Assembly (NCBI GenBank): GCA_023429135.1
Contig: JAEYWD010000115.1
Coordinates: forward strand, 1-64,000
Length of the DNA: 64,000 bases
Source: Bacteroidota bacterium
GTDB lineage: Bacteria; Bacteroidota; Bacteroidia; Bacteroidales; JAAUTT01
Direction: 5' to 3'
This document shows, one piece after another, positions 18,359 through 27,017 of the stretch; within the stretch, counting starts at the first letter, position 1; each line of letters starts with the position of its first letter. The translations under genes were made by a program, and so were the position numbers. The notes beneath the pieces were generated by a model. The model saw only the letters and a program-made list of their open reading frames with translations, ran no database searches and had not been told where the DNA came from.

Positions 18359-19354
18359 CTATGTGAAACTAATTTCATTTTTTAAAGGCTTGCTGTCTTC
18401 AAAATCCTTGATGTTTTCGAATGTGGTATGTGCTATGTTCGAGAGTGCTTCGTACGTGAAGAATCCCTGATGCGATGTAATAATTACATTGTTGAAGGTT
18501 AACAGCCGGGCAAGAACATCATCGGTAAGCACACGGTTTGAAAGATCTTCGAAAAAATATTCGCTTTCTTCTTCATAAACATCCAGGCCGGCGGCACCAA
18601 CTTTGCCGTTTTTAAGAGCTTCTATCAAAGAACGGGTTTCTATTAGCTTGCCACGTCCCGTGTTGATGAGCATTACTCCTGGTTTCATAAGAGAAATGCT
18701 GCGTTCGTTTATGATGTATTGAGTTTCGGTCGTTAGTGGACAGTTAAGGGAGATAATATCGGAATTCCCGAAAAGTTCGTTAAGGCTTACGTATTCAATC
18801 TTATTTTGCTCCGCAAAAGTATTGTCAGGATATGGGTCATAAGCAAGCACCTTCATGCCAAAACCTTTCAGGATCTGCATCAGAACTTTTCCAATTTTAC
18901 CTGATCCGATTACTCCGGCGGTTTTTCCGTACATATCGAAGCCCATCAGACCTTGGAGTGAAAAGTTCGCATCGCGGGTGCGGAAATAAGCGCGGTGTAT
19001 TTTCCGGTTAAGCGTAAGCATTAGTGCTACCGTATGTTCGGCAATAGCATTGGGCGAATAGGCAGGAACTCTGGTGATTTTTATTTTCGAATAAGCTGCC
19101 TTCAAATCTACATTGTTAAAGCCCGAGCATCGCAAGGCGATCATGCGTGTTCCTCCTTCGTAAAGTTTGTCAACAACTTCTTCCGATACCAGATCGTTAA
19201 CAAAAATACAAACAACATCGTACCCGGCAGCCATTAACGAACTCTCAGGCGACAAATGATTCTTGAAATATTTGATTTCGTACCCAAATTTCTCGTTAAC
19301 CTGGTCGAATATTTCCTTATCGTAAGGCTTAGTGTCGAAAAAAGCAATTTTCAT
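18359..19354 (-). CDS. ldhA: D-2-hydroxyacid dehydrogenase (LdhA-like D-lactate dehydrogenase)
   Basis: 331 residues. The NAD-binding motif GVIGSGKIGKVLMQ (GxGxxG) sits near residue 148. The catalytic set is visible: Arg in VALRCSGFNNVDL-type and LINTGRGKLIET segments, Glu in LDVYEEESEYFFE, and His in ITSHQGFFTYEAL. The YFFED insertion is typical of fermentative LdhA, so pyruvate-to-D-lactate is the best guess. It is the last gene of a tight minus-strand operon, one base after the PHP phosphatase gene. Confidence 0.88.
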   Translation of the reverse strand: MKIAFFDTKPYDKEIFDQVNEKFGYEIKYFKNHLSPESSLMAAGYDVVCIFVNDLVSEEVVDKLYEGGTRMIALRCSGFNNVDLKAAYSKIKITRVPAYSPNAIAEHTVALMLTLNRKIHRAYFRTRDANFSLQGLMGFDMYGKTAGVIGSGKIGKVLMQILKGFGMKVLAYDPYPDNTFAEQNKIEYVSLNELFGNSDIISLNCPLTTETQYIINERSISLMKPGVMLINTGRGKLIETRSLIEALKNGKVGAAGLDVYEEESEYFFEDLSNRVLTDDVLARLLTFNNVIITSHQGFFTYEALSNIAHTTFENIKDFEDSKPLKNEISFT

Positions 19355-19355
19355 A

Positions 19356-20201
19356 TTAGTGGGGAAGTTTTACTGCCTGAAACTGGTTGTCTTTTAATAT
19401 ATAATGCTCCGTATAACCGGCGCCGGAAAGGGCTTTAAATGCAATGCCAAACTCGCTTGTTATTTCATGTGGAAGATGGGCATCCGAATTTACCATGACT
19501 TTAATTCCCATATTAAACATATCTTTAAACATTTGCTGACCCGGGTAAAAAGTTTTGCCCCTGTTTTTGTAGATAGCTCTTGTGTTGATTTCAACAATTG
19601 AACCTGCTTTTTGTGCTGCTTCGAGCGTTTTTAGGAGTTCCTCTTTAAATACCGGATGATCTTCAGGGATAAAGCTGTCCTGACGGTATTGCATTTTAAG
19701 TTTGTCGATGTGGCCAATAACCGGAGGATTGAGGTCTGCAATCATTTTACGGGTATATTCAAAAAATTTACGCGTTACGGTTATGGAGTCGTTATCGAAA
19801 ATCTCCTCGAACCCTCTTCTGAATTCTTCATTTGGTCCGTCGATGGTCCATCTTCTTCCGTCTTTGTAATGGTTGATAAAATGAAGAGAAGCAATAAAAT
19901 AATCGAATGGCGCGGATTGAAGCAGGTTTTGAGAATAAGGGAGAATGTCGGGAAAATAATCGAGTTCAAGTCCCAGGTAAATCTGTATCTGGGATTTATA
20001 TAGTTCTTTCAACTCCTGAATTTCTTTGACATAATTGTTTAGCTGAGCGGAAGGCAGTGCCCAGTTACATTCGAAAGGAGCAGGAGCATGAGCCGAGAAT
20101 CCCAATGATGTTAACCCTTTCTCAAGGGCCGCATGCACATACTTAACAGGAGCTTCACCGCCATCGCAATAATGGGTGTGCATGTGAATATTCGAAAGCA
20201 T
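19356..20201 (-). CDS. PHP-domain phosphatase, HisK-type histidinol-phosphatase family
   Basis: 281 residues beginning with NIHMHTHYCDGG, the metal-binding HxH of PHP proteins (His6, His8, with Asp13). Further ligands are LGFSAHAPAP, LGLELDYFP, ASLHFIN, IGHIDKLKM and VNSDAHLPHE. This is the HisK-like histidinol-phosphatase pattern. However, it sits between osmC-like and D-lactate dehydrogenase genes rather than with his genes, so it may act on another phosphoester. Spacing is 2 bases from the osmC-like gene and 1 base to ldhA. Confidence 0.82.
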   Translation of the reverse strand: MLSNIHMHTHYCDGGEAPVKYVHAALEKGLTSLGFSAHAPAPFECNWALPSAQLNNYVKEIQELKELYKSQIQIYLGLELDYFPDILPYSQNLLQSAPFDYFIASLHFINHYKDGRRWTIDGPNEEFRRGFEEIFDNDSITVTRKFFEYTRKMIADLNPPVIGHIDKLKMQYRQDSFIPEDHPVFKEELLKTLEAAQKAGSIVEINTRAIYKNRGKTFYPGQQMFKDMFNMGIKVMVNSDAHLPHEITSEFGIAFKALSGAGYTEHYILKDNQFQAVKLPH

Positions 20202-20203
20202 TG

Positions 20204-20614
20204 CTACTGTTTATATGTTATGGCAATGTTCTGGATCAAGTCGGGGTGGAGGCTTTTTGCTACCGGACAGTTTTTAACCGCATGCTCAATAATTTTCTTC
20301 TCTTTCTCCGAATAATTATTATGCGGGAGTTCGAGTGCGATTTGTATCTCTGAAACACGTCTCGGGTCGTTTGCCATAATTTTGGTGACGCTTGCGTGAG
20401 CTCCATCGATGTTAAAACCATGTGTTCTTGTGGCAATGCCAATGATGGTTAAAAAGCAACTGGCGAGGGAGGTTGCAAGTAAATCGGTAGGGGAGAAAAA
20501 TTCACCTCTGCCCTGATTATCAGGAGGGGCATCAGTAGTTATTTTGTTGCCCGAACGAATGTGAACGGCCTCGGTTCTTAATTCTCCCAGGTAAGTTACG
20601 TGCGATGTTTCCAT
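20204..20614 (-). CDS. OsmC/Ohr family peroxide-reducing protein
   Basis: 136 residues with both redox-active cysteines of OsmC-type peroxidases, in LATSLASCFLTIIG and HAVKNCPVAKSL. These proteins reduce organic hydroperoxides. As first gene of the operon with a PHP phosphatase and a D-lactate dehydrogenase, it links oxidative stress with that set, though the connection is only by position. A TAnnTTTG element lies ~20 bases before its ATG. Confidence 0.88.
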   Translation of the reverse strand: METSHVTYLGELRTEAVHIRSGNKITTDAPPDNQGRGEFFSPTDLLATSLASCFLTIIGIATRTHGFNIDGAHASVTKIMANDPRRVSEIQIALELPHNNYSEKEKKIIEHAVKNCPVAKSLHPDLIQNIAITYKQ

Positions 20615-20633
20615 AATTTGTTTCTTATAAAAA

Positions 20634-20641
20634 CAAAACTA
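20634..20641 (-). promoter_or_regulatory. -7 promoter element of the osmC operon
   Basis: On the minus strand the sequence reads TAGTTTTG, an exact match to TAnnTTTG, ~20 bases upstream of the osmC-like ATG. The -33 element is not clear. Confidence 0.5.
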
Positions 20642-20711
20642 AGAAGAAAAGTTCAGGAAACATCGATTCTCATAACCGGAATTAATATGCAATATTGCTG
20701 TATAGCGTCTT

Positions 20712-22067
20712 TTATTTCCCAATGGCAATCAGAAAATGCTGCGTCCTGAAATACAAGTTGCCATCTGATATTGCAGGAGTTGCCATTACTATATCATTAA
20801 GCGGATTTTTGGATATTAATTCATAGTCTTTACCAGCTTTTACAATATGAACCTTTCCTTCTTCACTGGTGTAATATATTTTCCCATTTGAAGCAATTCC
20901 CGAAGCGCTTATCGCTCTTGCTTCAGGGAGTGACTTTTCGTATACCACCGTTCCTGTTTTTGCATCAAAGCAGGTTAGTTTTCCACTACCCTCCGAAAAA
21001 TTATAGAGATAATCGCCATAAACCAGATCGGTAGGGATGTAGGCTGCTCCTCGTTTTATGCTCCAGGCAATATATTTATTCGAAGTGCTGTCGTTGTTTA
21101 AGGAAATGTCTCCTTTAGCATCGGGCCGGATAGCAAAAATTGGTGAACTTTTCCCATGCGCGCTGTGGATGTAAATCATATCGTGGGCAAAAACAGGGGT
21201 TGGCACCGGGATATCACCTCCACCTTTTAGTTGCCAGATTTCTTTTCCGGTGTTAAAATCGTAAGCTCCAATTTGCTGATATCCGTTCACAATTACTTGA
21301 TGAGAACCGTTGTAGCTAAGAAAATTCGGAACGCTGTAGGTGGAAACATCTTTACGGGGAATTCGCCATTTTTCATTTCCAGTTTCAATATCCATGGCTG
21401 ATATAAAACCTCCTCCCAAATAATCGCATTGTACAATAACGGTATTGTTATGAATAATTGGAGAACTAGAGATATCCCATTCCATTTGCGGTGTCCTGTA
21501 ATAACCCGAATTCATCTTGCCAAATTCCTTTTTCCATTTCAACTCGCCTTTGAAGTTGTAACAATAAAGTCCGTTCGATCCAAAAAAAGCAACCACGTAT
21601 TTGCCATCGGTAGCCGGTGTTGGATCAGCATGTGAAGCTTTTGTGTGCCGTTTTGTTTTTGGAACACTTTTGTTTACAAGCTGGTTCCATTCAATTTCGC
21701 CCGTATTTTTATTGATACAGAGAAGCCGGAATTCATGTTCGGATGTATCGTTAATATTATCAACATCTCCGTACAGGCCCACCTTTAAAGAGTCTTTTCC
21801 ACTGCTGCTGATTGCCGTTGTGATAAAAATCCGGTCGTCCCAGATAACCGGACAGGAATGTCCTAATCCGGGAATTTCAGCTTTCCATTTGACGTTCTCC
21901 CCTGTAACAATATTCCATGAATCCGGGATATTGCCCGATTCGACGATTCCACTTGCAAATGGGCCACGAAACTGAGGCCATTGTTTTAAATAATCAGTTT
22001 GAGATTGAATTTTAATGTTCAGACTTACGCAGATAAGAAGCGTAAAAAGCAGTTTTTGGGGTTTCAT
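20712..22067 (-). CDS. Exported PQQ-like beta-propeller protein
   Basis: 451 residues with a signal peptide (MKPQKLLFTLLICVSLNIKIQS) and propeller repeats of the type GEIEWNQL, GELKWKKEF, GNEKWRIP, GKEIWQLKGGG and TGTVVYEKSLPEA. The opening WPQFRGPFASGI is the hallmark of the 'PQQ-binding-like' WD-type proteins widespread in Planctomycetes and Bacteroidota. No dehydrogenase residues are evident, so it is more likely a binding or scaffold protein than an enzyme. It is alone on its transcript. Confidence 0.82.
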   Translation of the reverse strand: MKPQKLLFTLLICVSLNIKIQSQTDYLKQWPQFRGPFASGIVESGNIPDSWNIVTGENVKWKAEIPGLGHSCPVIWDDRIFITTAISSSGKDSLKVGLYGDVDNINDTSEHEFRLLCINKNTGEIEWNQLVNKSVPKTKRHTKASHADPTPATDGKYVVAFFGSNGLYCYNFKGELKWKKEFGKMNSGYYRTPQMEWDISSSPIIHNNTVIVQCDYLGGGFISAMDIETGNEKWRIPRKDVSTYSVPNFLSYNGSHQVIVNGYQQIGAYDFNTGKEIWQLKGGGDIPVPTPVFAHDMIYIHSAHGKSSPIFAIRPDAKGDISLNNDSTSNKYIAWSIKRGAAYIPTDLVYGDYLYNFSEGSGKLTCFDAKTGTVVYEKSLPEARAISASGIASNGKIYYTSEEGKVHIVKAGKDYELISKNPLNDIVMATPAISDGNLYFRTQHFLIAIGK

Positions 22068-22202
22068 AATGGCGGTTGTTATGTTGTAAATATCCTTTTG
22101 AAGGCCGTGAGCTGACTCAGAGATCCAAATTTATAAATAAATTTTGTAGTGTTGGTTTAGAGAAGGTATAAATCTCCGGTTTGGTACTAAGGTGATTAAA
22201 AT

Positions 22203-22236
22203 AAAAAACCGCTAAAGCTTAATTTTAGCGGTTTTA
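22203..22236 (-). terminator. Terminator of tRNA-Lys
   Basis: The arms AAACCGCTAAA and TTTAGCGGTTT pair perfectly around a 10-base loop. On the minus strand the right-hand flank is a T-run, placing it directly after the tRNA. Confidence 0.8.
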
Positions 22237-22238
22237 TG

Positions 22239-22311
22239 TGACCCCGGTGAGAATCGAACTCACGACCCAATGATTAAGAGTCATTTGCTCTACCAGCTGA
22301 GCTACGGAGTC
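22239..22311 (-). tRNA. tRNA-Lys (anticodon CUU)
   Basis: Read on the minus strand, the 73-base gene starts GACTCCG and ends CGGGGTC plus discriminator A, a 7-bp acceptor stem with one G-T pair. It has a normal D-arm (GCTCAGCTGGTAGAGC), an anticodon stem AATGA/TCATT around the loop CTCTTAA (anticodon CTT, reading AAG) and the T-loop TTCGATT. CCA is not encoded. Confidence 0.95.
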
Positions 22312-22514
22312 ATTTTTTTCTGGCGTTGCAAAGGTAAAAATTTTCGTTTCACAAATACAAGTAGCATGTACTTTTTTGCATTTTCTTTCTTCTGGCAATT
22401 CTTTTTTGTTTTACAGCATCTTTCTTGCTTTTTAATTAAAAATAATTTGTGTTGATTATCAACTGTCTGAATGATGTTAATGATAAAAATCACTATTATG
22501 CAACATAAAATTAT

Positions 22515-22544
22515 TTTGATTTATTGTTTTAATCCATATATTTG
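22515..22544 (+). promoter_or_regulatory. Promoter of the ilv operon
   Basis: TTTG (22515-22518), an 18-base spacer and TATATTTG (22537-22544) match the Bacteroidota promoter pattern. Transcription would start about ten bases before the leader peptide ATG at 22568. Confidence 0.7.
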
Positions 22545-22567
22545 CCCTACTAAAATTTAAAACAGTG

Positions 22568-22630
22568 ATGATTTTTCATTCTCATGTCATTAGCATTTTT
22601 GTGGTGCTCGTCAGAAAAAAACTGGTGTGA
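22568..22630 (+). CDS. ilvL: ilv operon leader peptide
   Basis: A 20-codon frame encodes MIFHSHVISIFVVLVRKKLV. Ten residues are Ile, Val or Leu, with the run IFVVLV in the middle and LV just before the stop. It begins 23 bases after the promoter -7 element. Its TGA overlaps the 5' arm of a potential antiterminator, and a terminator follows. This is the layout of leader peptides that sense branched-chain aminoacyl-tRNA in ilv operons of other bacteria. The symbol is by analogy. Confidence 0.8.
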   Translation: MIFHSHVISIFVVLVRKKLV

Positions 22631-22697
22631 GAATGGTATAATATATACAAAACAGGCAAAAGCCTTTCTCACATCGACGGGAAAGGCTTTTTTCTTT
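22626..22697 (+). terminator. ilv attenuator: terminator with competing antiterminator
   Basis: Terminator: AAAAGCCTTTC (22658-22668) pairs with GAAAGGCTTTT (22681-22691), 11 bp with a 12-base loop, followed by TTCTTT. Competing pair: TGTGAGAA (22626-22633) is exactly complementary to TTCTCACA (22666-22673), which covers the end of the terminator's left arm and part of its loop. A ribosome stalled in the Val/Leu codons leaves 22626-22633 free, favouring read-through into ilvD. A ribosome at the stop codon covers it, favouring termination. Confidence 0.75.
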
Positions 22698-22728
22698 AAA
22701 AGAAATTTGAAACTATAAAAAAGTGACA

Positions 22729-24555
22729 ATGATTTCATTAAGAAGTGCAACAACAACACAGGGCAGGAGAATGGCTGGCGCACGCAGCCTCTGGCGTGCC
22801 AACGGAATGAAAGAAGAACAGTTTGGTAAACCCCTTATTGCTATTGTAAACTCCTTTACCCAGTTTGTACCTGGCCATGTTCACCTGCATAATATTGGTC
22901 AGCATATCAAAAGTATCATCGAAGCTCAGGGCTGTTTCGCTGCCGAATTTAATACCATTGCTGTAGACGACGGTATTGCCATGGGACACAGCGGTATGTT
23001 ATATTCACTTCCATCGCGTGATATTATTGCCGACAGCGTTGAATATATGTGCAACGCTCATCAGGTAGATGCGATGGTTTGCATTTCGAACTGCGACAAA
23101 ATTACCCCGGGAATGCTGATGGCTGCCATGCGGTTAAATATTCCTGCTATTTTTGTTTCGGGAGGTCCCATGGAAGCAGGGATTGTTAACGGTAAAAAGT
23201 ACGACCTGATCGACGCCATGGTAATGGCCGCTGACGATAGTGTTGATGAGAAGGAATTAAGTCTTGTTGAGAAACTTGCCTGTCCCACTTGTGGCTCGTG
23301 TTCGGGTATGTTTACCGCCAATTCCATGAACTGCCTTAACGAAGCCATTGGTCTCGCTCTTCCCGGAAACGGTACCATTGTTGCTACCCATAAAAACCGC
23401 ATCAGTCTTTTCGAAAAGGCTGCGAACCGAATCATCGAACTTGCTCAGGAATATTATTTCAAAGGAAATGAAAAAGTTCTACCACGTTCTATAGCCTCAA
23501 AACCGGCGTTTATGAATGCAATGACCCTCGACATTGCCATGGGAGGCTCCACAAATACCGTTTTGCACCTTTTGGCAATAGCTCACGAAGCGGGTGTGGA
23601 TTTCACAATGAGCGATATTGATAAACTTTCTCGTAAAACTCCTGTTTTATGCAAAGTGGCACCCAACTCTCATTATCATATCGAAGATGTTAACCGTGCG
23701 GGAGGTATTCTCGGCATTATGGCCGAACTCAACCGCGCCGGATTGCTCGACACATCCGTGAATCGAGTTGATGGGATGACGCTTGCTCAGGCTATAGAAA
23801 AATATGATATTGTGCAAAGTTCGGCTTTAGCTGATGCTTTTGATGTATACCAGAGCGCTCCCGGCGGTGGTCGTAACCTTGTAATGGGATCGCAACAGGC
23901 TAAATTTAAAGAACTGGATATCGACAGAACTGCTGGCTGTATCCGTAATGAATCAAACAGTTATACTAAAGATGGAGGGCTCGCTGTTCTTTATGGCAAT
24001 ATTGCCAGGAATGGCTGCATAGTCAAAACCGCCGGGGTGAGCGAGAAAATATTTCATTTCTCGGGACCGGCAAAAGTATTCGAATCGCAGGATGACGCCT
24101 GCGACGGCATACTTGGTGGAAAGGTGAAAGCCGGCGATGTTGTTGTTATCCGGTACGAAGGTCCCAAGGGCGGACCTGGAATGCAGGAAATGCTTTATCC
24201 CACATCATATATAAAATCGAAAAAACTTGGAGAAGCTTGCGCACTTATAACTGACGGTCGTTTCTCCGGTGGAACTTCCGGTCTATCCATTGGCCACGTT
24301 TCTCCTGAGGCTGCTGCGGGTGGAGAGATCGCCCTGGTTCAGGAGGGCGATATCATCGAAATAGATATCCCAACGCGTAGCATAAACCTGAAAGTTAGCG
24401 ACCAGGAACTTCTTCAGCGCAAAGCAAAAGAAGAAGCAAGGGGTAAAGATGCCTATAAACCGGTAAACCGCGACAGACATGTTTCAAAAGCTTTGAAAGC
24501 CTATGCAAGTATGGTAAGCTCGTCCGACATGGGAGCTGTACGTTTGATTGATTAA
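22729..24555 (+). CDS. ilvD: Dihydroxy-acid dehydratase
   Basis: The enzyme makes 2-oxoacids from dihydroxy acids in Ile/Val synthesis and is an Fe-S protein. From ATG 22729 it has 608 residues. The cluster cysteines are in CISNCDKITPGM and CPTCGSCSGMFTANSMNCL; GGSTNTVLHLLA and GRFSGGTSGLSIGHVSPEAA are family hallmarks. A GTG two codons upstream is possible. It is the first structural gene behind the attenuator; ilvB follows after 17 bases. Confidence 0.96.
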   Translation: MISLRSATTTQGRRMAGARSLWRANGMKEEQFGKPLIAIVNSFTQFVPGHVHLHNIGQHIKSIIEAQGCFAAEFNTIAVDDGIAMGHSGMLYSLPSRDIIADSVEYMCNAHQVDAMVCISNCDKITPGMLMAAMRLNIPAIFVSGGPMEAGIVNGKKYDLIDAMVMAADDSVDEKELSLVEKLACPTCGSCSGMFTANSMNCLNEAIGLALPGNGTIVATHKNRISLFEKAANRIIELAQEYYFKGNEKVLPRSIASKPAFMNAMTLDIAMGGSTNTVLHLLAIAHEAGVDFTMSDIDKLSRKTPVLCKVAPNSHYHIEDVNRAGGILGIMAELNRAGLLDTSVNRVDGMTLAQAIEKYDIVQSSALADAFDVYQSAPGGGRNLVMGSQQAKFKELDIDRTAGCIRNESNSYTKDGGLAVLYGNIARNGCIVKTAGVSEKIFHFSGPAKVFESQDDACDGILGGKVKAGDVVVIRYEGPKGGPGMQEMLYPTSYIKSKKLGEACALITDGRFSGGTSGLSIGHVSPEAAAGGEIALVQEGDIIEIDIPTRSINLKVSDQELLQRKAKEEARGKDAYKPVNRDRHVSKALKAYASMVSSSDMGAVRLID

Positions 24556-24572
24556 CTTAAAAATTGAAAATT

Positions 24573-26312
24573 ATGGAATCAGCCGCAATAAAAAATGAAA
24601 AGAAAGCTCATAAACAAGAAAATATGAAAAAAGTAACAGGATCGGAAGCAGTATTGCTTTCATTAATTGAAGAAGGTGTAGAAGTCATGTTTGGCTATCC
24701 TGGCGGAAATATCATGCCTATTTATGATGCACTTTACGACTATCAGCAAAAAATTAAGCACATTTTAACCCGTCACGAACAGGGAGCAGCTCATGCAGCT
24801 CAGGGTTACGCACGCACTACCGGTAACGTAGGTGTTTGTATGGCAACCTCTGGTCCGGGTGCTACTAACCTTATCACCGGTATTGCCGATGCAATGCTCG
24901 ATTCAACTCCAATGGTTTGTATCACTGGTCAGGTAGGTTCTCCGCTTCTTGGAACGGATGCTTTTCAGGAAACTGACGTAATTGGTATTACAATGCCCGT
25001 TACAAAATGGAATTACCAGGTGACAAAAGCTGCTGATATTCCAGGCGCTATTGCCAAAGCTTTTTATATTGCGCGCACTGGTCGTCCCGGTCCGGTTCTG
25101 ATCGACATTACCAAGGATGCTCAGTTTGCTGAACTGGAATTCAAGTATAAAAAATGCGAAGGAATTCGTTCCTATATCCCTGTTCCCCGTCCTGTGAACG
25201 AAAAAATTGAAGAAGCAGCTAACCTGATTAATAAAGCCGAACGTCCTTTGGCGCTGATTGGACAAGGTGTTATCCTGGGAGGCGCGGAAAAAGAAGTTGT
25301 TGCTTTTCTTGAAAAAGCAGGTATTCCTTTTGCATGGACATTGTTAGGGTTATCCGCAATTCCGACTGATCATCCTCTGAACGTTGGTATGCTTGGAATG
25401 CACGGGAATTATGGTCCGAACAAGCTCACCAACGAGTGCGACGTGTTACTCGGTATCGGCATGCGTTTCGACGACCGTGTTACCGGCGATGTTAAGCGCT
25501 ATGCCAAACAGGCCAAGGTAATTCACATGGAAATCGATCCTGCTGAGGTTAACAAAAATGTAAAATCGGCAGTTGCTATTTTGGGTGATGTTAAGGAAAC
25601 CCTTCCGATGTTAACCGAAAAGGTTAAAGCGAACCTTCATCACGACTGGGTTCAGGAATTTAAAAAGTGCGCTGCCACTGAGTATGAAAAGGTGATATCA
25701 AAGGATTTGCATCCTGAGAAACCGGGTCTTTCGATGGGTGAAGTTATCCGTCGTATTAACGAAAATGCAAAGGGTGAAGCTATTCTGGTTACCGATGTTG
25801 GTCAACACCAAATGGTTGCTGCCCGATATACAAAATTTAATAACACCCGTTCTGTTGTTACGTCAGGCGGACTTGGAACCATGGGCTTCGGGCTCCCTGC
25901 TGCGATTGGTGCAAAATTAGGTTGCCCTGATAAACAGGTTGTTGCTATCATTGGAGATGGTGGTTTCCAGATGACGATCCAGGAGCTGGGAACTATTTTT
26001 CAGACTGGGGCAGCGGTTAAGATTGTAATTCTGAACAATGACTTCCTTGGAATGGTTCGTCAGTGGCAACAGTTGTTCTTCGATAAGAGATATTCGTCGA
26101 CCGAACTTATTAACCCCGATTTCTTAACTATAGCCAAAGGATACTGTATAGATGGTCAGCGCGTTTCCAAACGCGAAGACCTCGACGAAGCTGTTAAGAA
26201 AATGTTGGATCACAACGGTCCTTATCTGCTCGAAGTTAAAGTTGAGAAAGAAGGAAACGTCTTCCCGATGGTTCCTGCCGGATGTTCAGTTGCTGAAGTT
26301 CGTCTGGAATAG
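24573..26312 (+). CDS. ilvB: Acetolactate synthase, large (catalytic) subunit
   Basis: It condenses two pyruvates (or pyruvate and 2-oxobutyrate) with TPP. About 579 residues from ATG 24573. The catalytic Glu is in LTRHEQGAAHAAQGYA, the TPP/Mg motif is IIGDGGFQMTIQELG followed by IVILNND, and the FAD-linked middle domain is present. The N-terminal ~25 residues are an unusual Lys-rich, low-complexity tail; the in-frame ATG at 24624 (MKKVTGSEAV) could be the true start and would give the usual length. ilvN follows after 53 bases. Confidence 0.95.
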   Translation: MESAAIKNEKKAHKQENMKKVTGSEAVLLSLIEEGVEVMFGYPGGNIMPIYDALYDYQQKIKHILTRHEQGAAHAAQGYARTTGNVGVCMATSGPGATNLITGIADAMLDSTPMVCITGQVGSPLLGTDAFQETDVIGITMPVTKWNYQVTKAADIPGAIAKAFYIARTGRPGPVLIDITKDAQFAELEFKYKKCEGIRSYIPVPRPVNEKIEEAANLINKAERPLALIGQGVILGGAEKEVVAFLEKAGIPFAWTLLGLSAIPTDHPLNVGMLGMHGNYGPNKLTNECDVLLGIGMRFDDRVTGDVKRYAKQAKVIHMEIDPAEVNKNVKSAVAILGDVKETLPMLTEKVKANLHHDWVQEFKKCAATEYEKVISKDLHPEKPGLSMGEVIRRINENAKGEAILVTDVGQHQMVAARYTKFNNTRSVVTSGGLGTMGFGLPAAIGAKLGCPDKQVVAIIGDGGFQMTIQELGTIFQTGAAVKIVILNNDFLGMVRQWQQLFFDKRYSSTELINPDFLTIAKGYCIDGQRVSKREDLDEAVKKMLDHNGPYLLEVKVEKEGNVFPMVPAGCSVAEVRLE

Positions 26313-26365
26313 TATATCGCTTAGCTTCAGTTAAAACAACACTTAATCATTAAAAATTAGAAGAA

Positions 26366-26911
26366 ATGGAACAGGAATTCACTATAACAGCATTTTCGGA
26401 AAACAGCATTGGCCTGTTGAACCGGATTACCATTATTTTTACCCGCCGTCATATCAATATCGAGAGCCTGACGGTTTCTCAGTCTTCCATTAAAGGAGTT
26501 CATAAATTCACCATTGTGGTGAGCGCCACACTTGAGAAAATTGAAAAAGTTGTAAAGCAAATCGAAAAGCTGGTGGAAGTTTTAAAAGCTTTTTATCATA
26601 CAAACGATGAACTTATCCGTCAGGAAATTGCTTTATACAAAGTTCCTACTGAAGCGTTGCTTAACAGTAATGAAATTGAGAATATTGTGCGCAAAAACGG
26701 AGCCCGCATTCTTGAGGTAACTCCCGATTTTACTGTAATTGAAAAGACCGGTTACAAAAACGAAACCCAGGAGCTTTTCGAATTGCTGGAAAAAGTGAGT
26801 GGTACACTTCAGTTTACAAGATCAGGGTATGTGGCAATAACTAAAAATAAACATGAGTTGTTAACGCAATATCTGAAGGAAATTGACAGCATTAAATATT
26901 CGACCAATTAA
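26366..26911 (+). CDS. ilvN: Acetolactate synthase, small (regulatory) subunit
   Basis: 181 residues. The N-terminal ACT domain (ENSIGLLNRITIIFTRRHIN, then IESLTVS) is the valine-binding feedback module. The C-terminal half matches the acetolactate synthase small-subunit domain (ILEVTPDFTVIEKTG, GYVAITK). It is paired with ilvB in the operon. Confidence 0.93.
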   Translation: MEQEFTITAFSENSIGLLNRITIIFTRRHINIESLTVSQSSIKGVHKFTIVVSATLEKIEKVVKQIEKLVEVLKAFYHTNDELIRQEIALYKVPTEALLNSNEIENIVRKNGARILEVTPDFTVIEKTGYKNETQELFELLEKVSGTLQFTRSGYVAITKNKHELLTQYLKEIDSIKYSTN

Positions 26912-26921
26912 ATAGTAAGTA

Positions 26922-26992
26922 TCTGGTATCAAGTGTCAAAAGGATGGGCTGTTTGCTCAGTGCTTCTTACTTTATACTTGGTACTCAAATTT
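26922..26992. repeat. Short-word intergenic repeat between ilvN and ilvC
   Basis: The spacer contains AGTATCTGGTATCAAGTGTC and, inverted, TTTATACTTGGTACTC, imperfect partners able to form a loose hairpin. It has the look of the short-word elements at 46774-46948 and 54213-54258. It may attenuate or separate ilvC expression from the upstream genes. Confidence 0.5.
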
Positions 26993-27017
26993 ATAAACAT
27001 CACAAAAAATCTGAATT

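Noticed and set aside
22302..22493. Frames overlapping the tRNA-Lys gene
   Set aside because: They run through the tRNA and the ilv promoter region and have Lys-rich chance sequence.
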